A DNA stretch of 33,686 bases from Anaerolineae bacterium (GCA_019912965.1 JAIOHM010000159.1:119650-153335), one strand, 5' to 3'. Numbered from the stretch's first letter, positions 24,207 to 32,572 are shown. Notes: generated by a model not told the origin, from the letters alone. Numbers and translations: made by a program.

Positions 24207-24863
24207 TTAAGCGATGTAATCCCGTCCCAGCGCAACAGTAATTTGTTTATTGCCCCAGGTTTCGATCTCACCATCCGGCCCTAAAGCGAGTGCCGATCCA
24301 GCACCAATTCCCAATGCAATTGCTAAAGGCTGTGAATTGAGAACAGATTTCCCAACTACCGACTCCGAAACTGCCGTTACACCCGGCAGCACCAATCCAT
24401 TTTCCAGCCATTTCAGACCATTTGTAAGTATTCCCGTCTCCAGCACAACCCACTCACCAAACACGCCAGCGCTCAAACCTTCAGCCAGGATAACGGCACC
24501 ATTCTGGAAAGCAGTTTGCATCCCTTGCACTGTTGCCCCTAACATTGCCGAGCGCACATCAATCAGGTTGCTCCCTGCTTCAATCACGATAATCCCGGCA
24601 TCAGCCAGTTTACCCTCAATGGTCTGATCATCCTCTGTCATTACATCGACCAGATAGCCGGGTGGCGCTCCCAGATCATCCATATCAGCAAGTGCTTGTT
24701 CCCCGGAACCCGTGTTGCCGCCCAGATTAATGTAGGCTACACCACCATCCGCTGCCGCACGCCCCAAAGCCTGTGCCCGAACTTCGCTACCAAGTGTATG
24801 ACCGCCAGATAACACCAACCACCCGCGTCCATCCAACCAGCGCAGCACATTATTCCGCGCCAT
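24207..24863 (-). CDS. S51 peptidase/cyanophycinase-like protein, probably degenerate
   Basis: The 218-residue product matches the class-I glutamine-amidotransferase-like fold of peptidase S51: GWLVLSGGHT, YINLGGNTGSGEQALAD, VIEAGSNLIDVRSAM, the nucleophile elbow AEGLSAGVFGEW with S131, and a C-terminal GIGAGSALALGPDG. Cyanophycinase and dipeptidase E use a Ser-His-Glu/Asp triad, with the His in the part after the elbow; here the only His is H22, so the triad is not visible. It may be inactive, use another residue, or bind rather than cut. The length is close to S51 enzymes such as dipeptidase E. It follows two M20D amidohydrolases at six bases, so a role in peptide or acyl-amino acid breakdown is possible. 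Confidence 0.65.
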   Translation of the reverse strand: MARNNVLRWLDGRGWLVLSGGHTLGSEVRAQALGRAAADGGVAYINLGGNTGSGEQALADMDDLGAPPGYLVDVMTEDDQTIEGKLADAGIIVIEAGSNLIDVRSAMLGATVQGMQTAFQNGAVILAEGLSAGVFGEWVVLETGILTNGLKWLENGLVLPGVTAVSESVVGKSVLNSQPLAIALGIGAGSALALGPDGEIETWGNKQITVALGRDYIA

Positions 24864-24869
24864 AATCCC

Positions 24870-26063
24870 CTACCCCGGCAGTACATACGCTGCCACAGCC
24901 GTACACATAAGCGCCACACTTAACGGCAGCACATCTTCATCAATATTAAAACGTGGATGATGATGCCCATAGGTGAAACCTTTTTCTTTATTGGCTGCAC
25001 CAACAAAAAAATACATACCCGGTATATCATCCATCAAATAAGCCACATCTTCCGAGGCCATTGTGCGAACACTATCATCCAGACAGTCTTCATCAATGAC
25101 CTGCGTAAAGGCCTTACGCACCCGTTTCACCACATCCTCATCATTCACCACAGGAATAGTCAGATGTTTCACCCAGATATCAGCCTCGCAACCGACCGAT
25201 GCACACACCGACTGTGTTACGGAACGAACATGCTGCTCAAGCATTTCGCTGGTATAGGCATTAAAAGTACGGAACGTGCCGCGAATTTCCACATTTTGCG
25301 GAATGATGTTATAGGCATCGCTGCTGCTGCGGACACCTGTCACAGAAAGCACCACCGCCCCAGCCATTGCGTCCATCTTACGTCCCACAATCATATGCAG
25401 AGCGTTGATGACCTGTCCAGCACAGGCTACCGGGTCGATTGTTGTGTAAGGCATGGCGGCATGACCACCTTTACCCTGTACAATCACTCGAAATATAGAC
25501 GAACCGGACATGATCGCTCCATCCGCCACGCCTACCATACCAATCGGAAGATTTGTCCAAACATGTAAACCAAGTGTCACGTCAGGTCGAGGGTTTTCGA
25601 GAATTCCCTCGTCAATCATCGCTAGTGCGCCACCCAATCCTTCCTCGCCGGGCTGGAAAACGAATTTCACCTGACCAGCCAGTTTATCTCGCTGCTGCGT
25701 CAACAATTTCGCTACACCCAGCGCTATCGTCACGTGAGCATCATGACCGCAAGCGTGCATCTTCCCCGGTGTCGTAGAGACATATTCAACCTGATTCTCC
25801 TCGCGGATAGGCAAGGCATCCATATCTGCACGCACCAGCACGGTTGGCCCATCTTTTGCCCCGTCCAGCATGGCAACCACACCCGTTTTAGCCACACCTG
25901 TTTGCACCTCTAAACCCAACTTGCGGAGTTCATCGGCTACCAAACCCGCCGTGCGGAATTCCTCAAAGCCCAACTCAGGGTGCATGTGCAGATCACGCCG
26001 CCGCGTCACCAATTCGTCGCGCAAGGCATCTGCCTGCGCCTTAAAATCAATTGTGGTCATCAT
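24870..26063 (-). CDS. M20D amidohydrolase (IAA-amino-acid/hippurate-hydrolase-like), copy 2
   Basis: The 397-residue product has the M20D metal set: ACGHDAHV with C105 and H107, a PGEE pair E140/E141, H167 (GLHVWT) and C-terminal H in YGHHHPRFN, plus a dimerisation domain (about 185-300). These di-zinc or Mn enzymes cleave N-acyl or N-aryl amino acids; substrate is unknown. No signal peptide, so cytosolic. It starts one base inside the stop of its paralogue (TAATG), and the two share blocks such as TIDF, HPEL, FEEFRTAG and EVQTGV, indicating tandem duplication followed by divergence. The QPGEEG site replaces the sister's QPAEEI. Confidence 0.93.
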   Translation of the reverse strand: MMTTIDFKAQADALRDELVTRRRDLHMHPELGFEEFRTAGLVADELRKLGLEVQTGVAKTGVVAMLDGAKDGPTVLVRADMDALPIREENQVEYVSTTPGKMHACGHDAHVTIALGVAKLLTQQRDKLAGQVKFVFQPGEEGLGGALAMIDEGILENPRPDVTLGLHVWTNLPIGMVGVADGAIMSGSSIFRVIVQGKGGHAAMPYTTIDPVACAGQVINALHMIVGRKMDAMAGAVVLSVTGVRSSSDAYNIIPQNVEIRGTFRTFNAYTSEMLEQHVRSVTQSVCASVGCEADIWVKHLTIPVVNDEDVVKRVRKAFTQVIDEDCLDDSVRTMASEDVAYLMDDIPGMYFFVGAANKEKGFTYGHHHPRFNIDEDVLPLSVALMCTAVAAYVLPG

Positions 26064-27247
26064 TATTTGGGCAATACATACTCCGCTACCGCTGCCGACA
26101 TCAAAGCCACACCCAGTGGCAGCGCATTCTCATCAAAGTCAAAACGGGGATGGTGATGCCCGTAATACTCGTCGCTGTTAGGCACGGACGCGCCGAGAAA
26201 GAAATACATACCGGGAATATCGGTCATAAACAGACCAACATCTTCTGAACCCATTGTACGCTCATTGGTATCCATCCCATCAGCCCCCACAAATGACTGG
26301 AATACGCCGCGCATCCGTTCACTGACGTCCGGATGATTGCTCACGGGAAGAACATCGTGTTCTATCTGCAATTCAGATGTACAGCCCATCGCGCTGGCAA
26401 TCCCCTGGATGATTTCGCGCATCCGCTGCTCTACCAAATCGCGCACTTCCAGCTTAAATGTTCGCACTGTACCGCGTAGTTCGACATGCTGCGGAATAAT
26501 GTTAAACGCCGTTCCAGCATCCAGCTTTGTAACGGAAATAACCGCACCATCCAGCGGATTGAGATTGCGACTGACAATTGACTGTAGTGCCGTGATGACG
26601 TGTGCAGCACAGACAACAGGATCAAGCGATTGATGAGGTGAAGCTGCATGACCGCCTTTACCAATGATTTTCAATGTAAACCTTGACGATCCAGCCATGA
26701 CCGGGCCATCCGCCACTCCCAAGCGTCCCAAGGGCATTCCATTCCATAAGTGCAGCCCCAAACTCACATCTGGGCGCGGATCATTTAAAACACCATCCGC
26801 AACCATTGCTTTTGCCCCACCGACAATTTCTTCGGCGGGCTGAAAAACGAATTTAATCCGCCCTGCAATTTGATCACGATGCCGCGACAGCAGTTTCGCC
26901 ACACCTAACGCAATTGTGGTGTGCCCGTCATGCCCACAGGCATGCATCTTCCCTGGAACAACCGAGGCATATTCAAAGGCATTTTCTTCAAGGATGGGCA
27001 ACGCATCCATATCTGCACGCACGAGTACAGTTGGCCCATCCTGTGCACCTTCTAATATGCCCACCACTCCGGTTTTTCCCACACCCGTTTGCACTTCGAG
27101 GCCGAGCTTATTCAATTCCTCAGCCACAATGCCCGCTGTGCGGAATTCCTCAAAAGCCAATTCAGGATGCTGGTGAAAATCCCGGCGGCGCACCACCAAC
27201 TCATCATGCATCGCATTTGCCTGTGTCCTGAAGTCAATTGTTGTCAT
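26063..27247 (-). CDS. M20D amidohydrolase, copy 1
   Basis: I take the ATG at 27247, preceded by AGGG and immediately giving MTTIDFRTQANAMHDEL, which mirrors the sister protein; the longer frame upstream runs into the PIG-L gene and has no family match. The 394-residue product has the M20D metal ligands C104/H106 (ACGHDGHT), PAEE, GLHLWNG and YGHHHPRFDF at the C-terminus. It is probably an N-acyl-amino-acid amidohydrolase. It follows the PIG-L deacetylase at seven bases, so an acyl-amine theme links PIG-L, two M20D genes and the S51-like gene in one run. Confidence 0.93.
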   Translation of the reverse strand: MTTIDFRTQANAMHDELVVRRRDFHQHPELAFEEFRTAGIVAEELNKLGLEVQTGVGKTGVVGILEGAQDGPTVLVRADMDALPILEENAFEYASVVPGKMHACGHDGHTTIALGVAKLLSRHRDQIAGRIKFVFQPAEEIVGGAKAMVADGVLNDPRPDVSLGLHLWNGMPLGRLGVADGPVMAGSSRFTLKIIGKGGHAASPHQSLDPVVCAAHVITALQSIVSRNLNPLDGAVISVTKLDAGTAFNIIPQHVELRGTVRTFKLEVRDLVEQRMREIIQGIASAMGCTSELQIEHDVLPVSNHPDVSERMRGVFQSFVGADGMDTNERTMGSEDVGLFMTDIPGMYFFLGASVPNSDEYYGHHHPRFDFDENALPLGVALMSAAVAEYVLPK

Positions 27248-27254
27248 AAAAACC

Positions 27255-27980
27255 CTATCGGTTAAATGTAATGACGCGAAAGTGCTCCATGTAGCGTGGG
27301 GCATCATCGGGTGCTTCGGTATCTTTATTTGAACGCATTCGTTCAGCCATTGCTTCCATATCTGGAATCTGACTTTTATGCTCACGCAGTGCACTGATTT
27401 TTGTTTCCAGATAGGCCGTCACATCTACTTTGGTTGTAGGTGATTGTGTTCCACAAATATAGATTTGACTGACCTTGTGCGGTTCGAGTTTTTCATCCCG
27501 TTCCAGTTCAATGAAATTCAAACGGTCGCGGGCTGTTGGATAAACCGCCTCCAGCGTAGCTGCCCCAATCGCTCTATGATCAGGATGGTTAATCGACATC
27601 GTGCCAAACCAGAATACGGTTGGATCATTCGTCACCACAATATCCGGCTTTTTAAGGCGGATCAGGCGCGTAATATCCCGTCGCAGTTCCAGCGTTGGCT
27701 GAAGTTCACCATCTGAATAGCGTAGAAATACAACTTCCCTTGCACCCAATGCTGTCGCCGCATTCCGTTCTTCGGCCTCGCGAATTTCGACCAACCGCGT
27801 GCCTGTCATCTCAGGATCACTGCTGCCCTTATCTCCACTGGTTGCCAGTACGAAGGTAATATGTGCCCCTTCTGTCGCCCACCGAGCGAACGTGCCCCCA
27901 CAGAAAAATTCAGGATCATCCGGGTGTGCAAAAACGCCCATAATGCGCTTCGGTGTATGCGCTTGGTTGTCGTCTGCCAT
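27255..27980 (-). CDS. PIG-L family N-acetylglucosamine deacetylase-like
   Basis: The ATG at 27980 has GGAG about seven bases upstream and gives 241 residues; an in-frame TTG at 27992 is less likely. The N-terminal zinc motif AHPDDPE holds H19, D21/D22 and E24, and the third ligand region NHPDHR holds H132/H135. This is the LmbE/PIG-L fold, which removes acetyl groups from GlcNAc-linked compounds, as in mycothiol (MshB) and bacillithiol (BshB) synthesis. No other thiol-synthesis gene is present here, so the substrate is uncertain; a GlcNAc-conjugate is a fair guess. It is the first gene of the long minus-strand run. Confidence 0.92.
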   Translation of the reverse strand: MADDNQAHTPKRIMGVFAHPDDPEFFCGGTFARWATEGAHITFVLATSGDKGSSDPEMTGTRLVEIREAEERNAATALGAREVVFLRYSDGELQPTLELRRDITRLIRLKKPDIVVTNDPTVFWFGTMSINHPDHRAIGAATLEAVYPTARDRLNFIELERDEKLEPHKVSQIYICGTQSPTTKVDVTAYLETKISALREHKSQIPDMEAMAERMRSNKDTEAPDDAPRYMEHFRVITFNR

Positions 27981-28064
27981 GTAAATCTCCAAAGTGCAAA
28001 GAGGGTATGTTCGCTACAAAGTCGCAACTTTTTATTGTACAGAAAGCCGGACATCCCTAATATA

Positions 28065-28087
28065 CCACTCGAAACCAGTCTCAGTGG
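28065..28087 (-). terminator. Hairpin after ricT
   Basis: On the minus strand this reads CCACTGAGA-CTGG-TTTCGAGTGG, a stem of about nine pairs with one bulge, ten bases after the ricT stop. No clear U-run follows. Possible Rho-dependent or weak terminator separating ricT from the PIG-L operon. Confidence 0.35.
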
Positions 28088-28096
28088 ATGTTCAGG

Positions 28097-29023
28097 CTAC
28101 TCATTCTGCGGCTTGCCCGGTTTCGCACCGCACTCGCAAGGCCCGTCACCATGTTTGGTGCAAGGCTCTTTAGCTTTCCTTTGAAGTGCCTCCCATTCAT
28201 CTAAGGGGATAATTTCCTCCCTTTTGACAAGATGGTAAGCGTCTTCCACAATCACTGTGACAGCATCTTGAAGTGGGTGAACATCAATTACCCGCGCCTC
28301 GCCATGTGGTGTGCCAATCCGTTTATTCCGCTTTGGCAGTTGCTTGCGCGCTTCCACATACTGCTCATACTCGTATACCAAACAGCAGCGTAAACGTCCG
28401 CACATCCCAGTAATTTCGGAAGGGTTGAGCGAAATGCCCTGCATCTTTGCCATCTTGATCGAAATAGGGCTGAAATCAGTCAGGAATGTGGAACAGCAGC
28501 GAGATTCGCCACATGCTCCAAAACCACCCAGAAATTTCGCTACATCCCGCGGGCCAATCTGGCGCATCTCAATTTGAGTAGGAAACAGGCGACCAAGATC
28601 ATTTGCCAACCGTCCCGTATTAATCTTGTCTTCTGCCGTGAACAGGAAAGTGAGCAAACTGCCGTCGTAGTTATATTGGGCGGCAACAAACTTAACCTGT
28701 TCAAAACCACCGATTTGCTGCGCCTTCTGTTGACACTTCGCCAGCGCCTCATCCTGCTGAAGTTCCCAATGTTGTTTCAACGTCAGATCACGCGGAGTAG
28801 CCGGTCGCATTATGGATTTATAATCCCGTATGGACTCATCCGCCGCCAGAAAACTGGCAACCTGTCCCATTTGCCGTCCGCGTGCAGTTTCAACAATCAC
28901 ATAATCACCTACCTTGAGATCAGGGTAAGTGCTGAAATCAAAATGATAAAGTTTACCAACGCGGTGAAAACGCACGCCTGCAACCGTGCGCTGTTTTTCA
29001 AGTGGAGCGTCCGTCATAACCAT
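28097..29023 (-). CDS. ricT: PSP1-domain regulatory iron-sulfur complex subunit
   Basis: The 308-residue product has the PSP1 domain (about 30-110) followed by the RicT core with two Cys clusters: GACGESRCC (C171, C176, C177) and GMCGRLRCC (C208, C213, C214), as in Bacillus YaaT/RicT, where the Ric complex binds iron-sulfur clusters and guides RNase Y-dependent mRNA processing. An extra C-terminal tail CTKHGDGPCECG adds three cysteines not expected in that core. No ricA or ricF gene is near. Start is either ATG 29023 or the third codon ATG 29017; the latter has better spacing to AAGG. It is divergent from lysC with its own promoter. Confidence 0.92.
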   Translation of the reverse strand: MVMTDAPLEKQRTVAGVRFHRVGKLYHFDFSTYPDLKVGDYVIVETARGRQMGQVASFLAADESIRDYKSIMRPATPRDLTLKQHWELQQDEALAKCQQKAQQIGGFEQVKFVAAQYNYDGSLLTFLFTAEDKINTGRLANDLGRLFPTQIEMRQIGPRDVAKFLGGFGACGESRCCSTFLTDFSPISIKMAKMQGISLNPSEITGMCGRLRCCLVYEYEQYVEARKQLPKRNKRIGTPHGEARVIDVHPLQDAVTVIVEDAYHLVKREEIIPLDEWEALQRKAKEPCTKHGDGPCECGAKPGKPQNE

Positions 29024-29063
29024 TAACCTTTAAACTGTAAAATCACACTGTTTCCGTTCCCCT

Positions 29064-29092
29064 ATAATAGGCGCGGAAAGAGATTCAAGCAA
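29064..29092 (-). promoter_or_regulatory. ricT promoter
   Basis: Minus strand TTGCTT (29092-29087), a 17-base spacer, TATTAT (29069-29064). Expected start near 29057, giving a leader of about 35 bases to the ATG at 29023. Confidence 0.5.
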
Positions 29093-29098
29093 AAAATA

Positions 29099-29127
29099 TT
29101 GACAGATTATCGCCAAAATGCTAGTCT
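29099..29127 (+). promoter_or_regulatory. lysC promoter with extended -10
   Basis: TTGACA (29099-29104), exactly 17 bases, then TAGTCT (29122-29127) preceded by TGC (29119-29121), an extended -10. The expected start near 29134 gives a leader of about 83 bases. Confidence 0.6.
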
Positions 29128-29168
29128 CAACATGCCGCAACAATCCGTAACCAGCCCGTTTGAGCCGG

Positions 29169-29204
29169 AAACGCGAGAAATTTCTCGCGTTTGGTATTTT
29201 TTAT
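29169..29204 (+). promoter_or_regulatory. Perfect palindrome plus T-rich tract in lysC leader (candidate attenuator or operator)
   Basis: Positions 29169-29192 are a perfect 24-base palindrome (AAACGCGAG, AAATTT, CTCGCGTTT), which as RNA gives a nine-pair stem and six-base loop. GG then TATTTTTTATTT follows. It lies between the promoter and the AGGGGA ribosome site of lysC. It could be a premature terminator or the binding site of a dimeric regulator. Confidence 0.55.
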
Positions 29205-29216
29205 TTAGGGGAACAT

Positions 29217-30623
29217 ATGGGCACCCTTGTCATGAAATTCGGCGGCTCGTCCATCGGGACGACAACCGCGCTCACTCAGGTACTCAGCATCGTACTGCAC
29301 GAGCGCGAGGAGTGGGATCGTTTGGTGCTGGTCGCTTCCGCACTTGATGGTGTGACAGATGCACTCATTGAGGCTGCACATCTCGCACAATTGGGCAACC
29401 AACGTGGATACCGTCGCATCATTGCTAACCTGCGTACCCGTCATCTGGCACTGATCGAAGAACTCCCGCTCAGTACAACCGAACGCACAGCGATTCAGGC
29501 CGATATTGACCGCCTGCTGTTCGACATGCTGGATGTTTACCAGAATATGTCCCAAATGGCAGAAGCCAATCTGCAACAGGCTTTTGACGCCACCATTGGT
29601 GTGGGCGAAAAACTCTCCGCTCGGATCATAGCCGCACTGCTACGCCAGAACGAACTGCGAAGTGTGGCGATTGACAGCACTTCGCTGCTCATCACCGATG
29701 AGGTGTATGGCAATGCATCACCCAATCTGGCCCTAACCAAAGCACAGATTACCGAAAATTTGCTGCCAATTCTGGAACGCGGAATCATCCCGGTAGTGAC
29801 AGGTTTCATCGGGGCAACCAAATCAGGCAAGCCAACCACACTGGGGCGCGGCGGCAGCGATTATACAGCTTCTGTATTGGGTGTCTGCATCAACACTAAT
29901 GAAATATGGATTTGGACAGATGTCGATGGCATGATGTCCGCCGACCCGCGCGAAATCCCTAACGCCCGTGTCATCCCGGCGCTGTCTTACGAAGAAGTAG
30001 CTGAAATGGCCTATTTTGGTGCACGCATCCTTCACGCCCGAATGATCGGCCCACTGCGTGAGCAGCGCATTCCGCTGCGGGTCAAAAATGTTTTTAAGCC
30101 GCAGCAATCCGGCACACTGATTCACAACCTGCCACCGGAACGCTCCCGCCCAATCAAAGCGGTTACATCCATTCCCGGACTGGCATTGATGACCGAACGC
30201 AGCGGAGTGATTTCACCCATATCAGCGTTAGTCGATAAAACCCTGTTTATGACAGCCCATAATCAGGCTGATGTAATGATTTCATCGCAATCTTCAACCC
30301 GCAGTCTGGTCTGTTTCCTGATTCCCACCAGCGCTGGGCCGGATGCAGTTCACACTACCCGCCAGACCCTGGAAGAAAACTTGAACGAGAATCCCGAAAC
30401 ACAGGCGTGGACGATTCAGCCTGTCAGCATTGTGACCGCCATCAGTGCAAATCTGGATGAATTTCCGCAGGCAATGGCAAATATTGTTCAGGTATTAGGG
30501 GGTATCCGCATCATTGCGATGGCACAAGGACCATCCAATTGCAGCCTGTCATTGGTAGTAGATACCCACAATGCCGAAGAAACACTTGAACGTATCCATC
30601 AACTGGTCATCAGTACTGGCTGA
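29217..30623 (+). CDS. lysC: Aspartate kinase
   Basis: The ATG at 29217 has AGGGGA four bases upstream; an in-frame TTG at 29160 lies in the palindrome region and is unlikely. The 468-residue product is a monofunctional aspartokinase: amino-acid-kinase domain with MKFGGSSIG (6-14), a GRGGSDYTA motif (210-218) and DVDGMMSADPR (235-245), then two ACT domains (about 315-468) that usually carry Lys/Thr feedback inhibition. It phosphorylates aspartate at the entry to lysine, threonine and methionine. No homoserine dehydrogenase domain or asd gene is present. It ends overlapping the convergent glnA stop by 14 bases. Confidence 0.95.
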   Translation: MGTLVMKFGGSSIGTTTALTQVLSIVLHEREEWDRLVLVASALDGVTDALIEAAHLAQLGNQRGYRRIIANLRTRHLALIEELPLSTTERTAIQADIDRLLFDMLDVYQNMSQMAEANLQQAFDATIGVGEKLSARIIAALLRQNELRSVAIDSTSLLITDEVYGNASPNLALTKAQITENLLPILERGIIPVVTGFIGATKSGKPTTLGRGGSDYTASVLGVCINTNEIWIWTDVDGMMSADPREIPNARVIPALSYEEVAEMAYFGARILHARMIGPLREQRIPLRVKNVFKPQQSGTLIHNLPPERSRPIKAVTSIPGLALMTERSGVISPISALVDKTLFMTAHNQADVMISSQSSTRSLVCFLIPTSAGPDAVHTTRQTLEENLNENPETQAWTIQPVSIVTAISANLDEFPQAMANIVQVLGGIRIIAMAQGPSNCSLSLVVDTHNAEETLERIHQLVISTG

Positions 30624-31944
30624 TGTAGCGCCCCAATTCCCAGGTTGTCACCTGACGATTATATTCGTCAAATTCCTGACGTTTAGCTGCGATGTACCGG
30701 TCACTGATGAATGGCCCAAGAGCCGAAAGAATCACATCATCCTGATTGAGGGCATCTAATGCCTCTCCCAACGAAGTTGGCAGCACTTCAAGCTGGCGCA
30801 ACCGTCCGCGATCCTGTCGCAGTAATGTCTCTTCCAGCGCATCGGGCAAAGGCATCTGCTGACGAATGCCATCCAGCCCGGCAGCCAGCATTACTGCGCT
30901 TGCCAAATAAGGATTACTGCTGGGGTCTGGGCAGCGCAGTTCCAATCGGGTATGCGATTCTTTGCCAGAACTAATATGCGGAACACGAATCAATGCGCCT
31001 CGGTTGATATGTGCCCACGTAACATAAACAGGTGCTTCAAAGCTCGTCCCTAACCGTTTGTAGGAATTTACCAGCGGCGAGAGAATGGCGCACATTGCGC
31101 GTGCATGGCAAAGCTGACCAGCCAGAAAATATTTGGCGGTTTGTGATAAGCCATACTCATCCCCGGAATCGACGAATGCATTGTCGTCGGTGTTTACATC
31201 ATGAAGGCTTTGATGGGTATGCATTCCTGAACCCGGCAGATGCATGGCAGGACGGGGCATGAATGTGGCGTGCAGATCGTGGCAACTGGCGACGGCTTTC
31301 AGTGCCACCCGTGCCGTCAATACCTTGTCGGCAGAAGACAATGCAGAGTCGTATTGCAGATCAATCTCATGCTGGCCTGAACCATTCTCGTGGTGCGTAG
31401 AATCGACATTGATGCCCATCTCAGCCAGAGTCGCCACCATTTTGCGAAGAACTGCTTTGCCCGGATTAGCCGACATATCGAAATAACCCGATTGGTCAAG
31501 TGGATCAAGTGGCAGCAGCCCTTTGCCTTCGCCTAATCGAAACAAAAAGAATTCAAGTTCGACTCCGGTCTTGTAGCTAAACCCCAATTCTTCGGCCTGT
31601 TTGAGTGCCTTTATCAGTGCATTGCGTGGATCGCCAATGAAGGGATCGCCATGCAAGGTATGTACGGTGCAAATGAGGCGAGCTGTGCTTTCCTCGCCCG
31701 AATCCCACGGCAGAACGGTGAAGGTGTTCAGGTCTGGCACCAGCAACATGTCACTTTCGGCAACACGCGCGAAGCCTTCGATGGATGAGCCATCAAAATG
31801 CGTGCCATTGGCGATCACACTTTCCAGTTCGGCGCTTGGCACAGTCACGCTTTTAACCATGCCTGTGATGTCTGTGAACCACAAGTCGATAAACCGGATA
31901 TGTTTTTCCTCAATCAGGCTGAGGATGCTGTCTTTGGTCGCCAT
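30610..31944 (-). CDS. glnA: Glutamine synthetase type I (alpha-like)
   Basis: I take ATG 31944 with AAGG upstream and MATKDSILSLIEEKHIRFID as a typical GS start; a TTG seven codons earlier is less likely. The 444-residue product has HFDGSSIEGFARVAESDM, VELEFFLFR, HHENGSGQHEIDL and the C-terminal catalytic barrel. The length and the Arg at position 60 in the GSSIEGFAR loop match the GS-I-alpha group of Firmicutes-type enzymes; the adenylylation tyrosine motif of GS-I-beta was not seen. It makes glutamine from glutamate and ammonia using ATP in a dodecamer. In this group regulation is usually by feedback and GlnR-like proteins; none is visible here. Confidence 0.95.
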   Translation of the reverse strand: MATKDSILSLIEEKHIRFIDLWFTDITGMVKSVTVPSAELESVIANGTHFDGSSIEGFARVAESDMLLVPDLNTFTVLPWDSGEESTARLICTVHTLHGDPFIGDPRNALIKALKQAEELGFSYKTGVELEFFLFRLGEGKGLLPLDPLDQSGYFDMSANPGKAVLRKMVATLAEMGINVDSTHHENGSGQHEIDLQYDSALSSADKVLTARVALKAVASCHDLHATFMPRPAMHLPGSGMHTHQSLHDVNTDDNAFVDSGDEYGLSQTAKYFLAGQLCHARAMCAILSPLVNSYKRLGTSFEAPVYVTWAHINRGALIRVPHISSGKESHTRLELRCPDPSSNPYLASAVMLAAGLDGIRQQMPLPDALEETLLRQDRGRLRQLEVLPTSLGEALDALNQDDVILSALGPFISDRYIAAKRQEFDEYNRQVTTWELGRYISQY

Positions 31945-31980
31945 AAGCCTTATTCCTTCAATCAAATATCAGGACAAACA

Positions 31981-31996
31981 AGGGGTCTATGCCCCT
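31981..31996 (-). promoter_or_regulatory. Leader hairpin of glnA
   Basis: Minus strand AGGGG-CATAGA-CCCCT, a five-pair GC stem (with an extra A-T/C-G possibility outside) about 36 bases before the glnA ATG; a TATACT -10 candidate lies upstream at 32014-32009. The hairpin is short and could be incidental. Confidence 0.3.
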
Positions 31997-32089
31997 GTGT
32001 TTTGGACGAGTATAACGGAGAATACTGGAATTCACCCACAGAGGACTTGGCTAAAGTAAACGGGGATAAAATTGGTGATGCCTGACAAA

Positions 32090-32545
32090 CTACGCGGGAT
32101 TTTCCAGAACACCCAGATGGCCTAAAAGCGCATCAATGCCTAATAAATAACTGCGCCAGCCAAAGCCACTGATCTGCCCCAGGCATACCGGAGCTAAAAG
32201 GGATTTATGCCGGAATTCTTCACGCGCGTGAACATTGGAAAGATGGACTTCGACTACGGGTAACTGGATAGAACTGATGGCATCACGCAAGGCAATTGAG
32301 GTATGGGTATATGCGCCGGGATTGAAGACGACACCATCCGCCCAATTGCGGGCGACATGCAGAATGTCGATTAATGCACCTTCATGGTTGGACTGTTCCG
32401 AGCGCAGTTCGGCTTTGTGCCACTTGGCGCGCGTTTCCGCCCACTGGTTAATCTGGTCAAGGGTGACGCTGCCATAAACTTCGGGTTCGCGTGTGCCGAG
32501 TAAATTCAAATTTGGGCCGTGTAATAACAGGATTTTTTTAGTCAT
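32090..32545 (-). CDS. aroQ: 3-dehydroquinate dehydratase, type II
   Basis: Starting at the ATG at 32545 (GAGGA at a good distance), rather than two codons earlier where GAGGA touches the start, the product is 151 residues, normal for type II. It has HGPNLNLLGTREPEVYG with catalytic Tyr24, NPGAYTHTSIALRDAI and the EVHLSNVHAREEFRHKS segment with the conserved His and Arg. It dehydrates 3-dehydroquinate to 3-dehydroshikimate in a dodecamer, step three of the shikimate pathway. aroB (step two) lies directly upstream on the same strand, so the two are probably co-transcribed with the repeat copy B between them. Confidence 0.96.
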   Translation of the reverse strand: MTKKILLLHGPNLNLLGTREPEVYGSVTLDQINQWAETRAKWHKAELRSEQSNHEGALIDILHVARNWADGVVFNPGAYTHTSIALRDAISSIQLPVVEVHLSNVHAREEFRHKSLLAPVCLGQISGFGWRSYLLGIDALLGHLGVLENPA

Positions 32546-32572
32546 CGCCATTCCTCAATAGTTCAGGGCTGT

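Noticed and set aside
24957..25568. 203-residue plus-strand open frame
   Set aside because: It lies wholly inside the well-supported M20D gene in the opposite direction, with His/Cys/Ile-rich sequence typical of an antisense shadow.
29099..29216. Lysine riboswitch or leader peptide ahead of lysC
   Set aside because: The predicted leader is about 83 bases, too short for a lysine riboswitch, and the only in-phase short frame is not enriched in Lys, Thr or Met codons and runs on into lysC out of frame.
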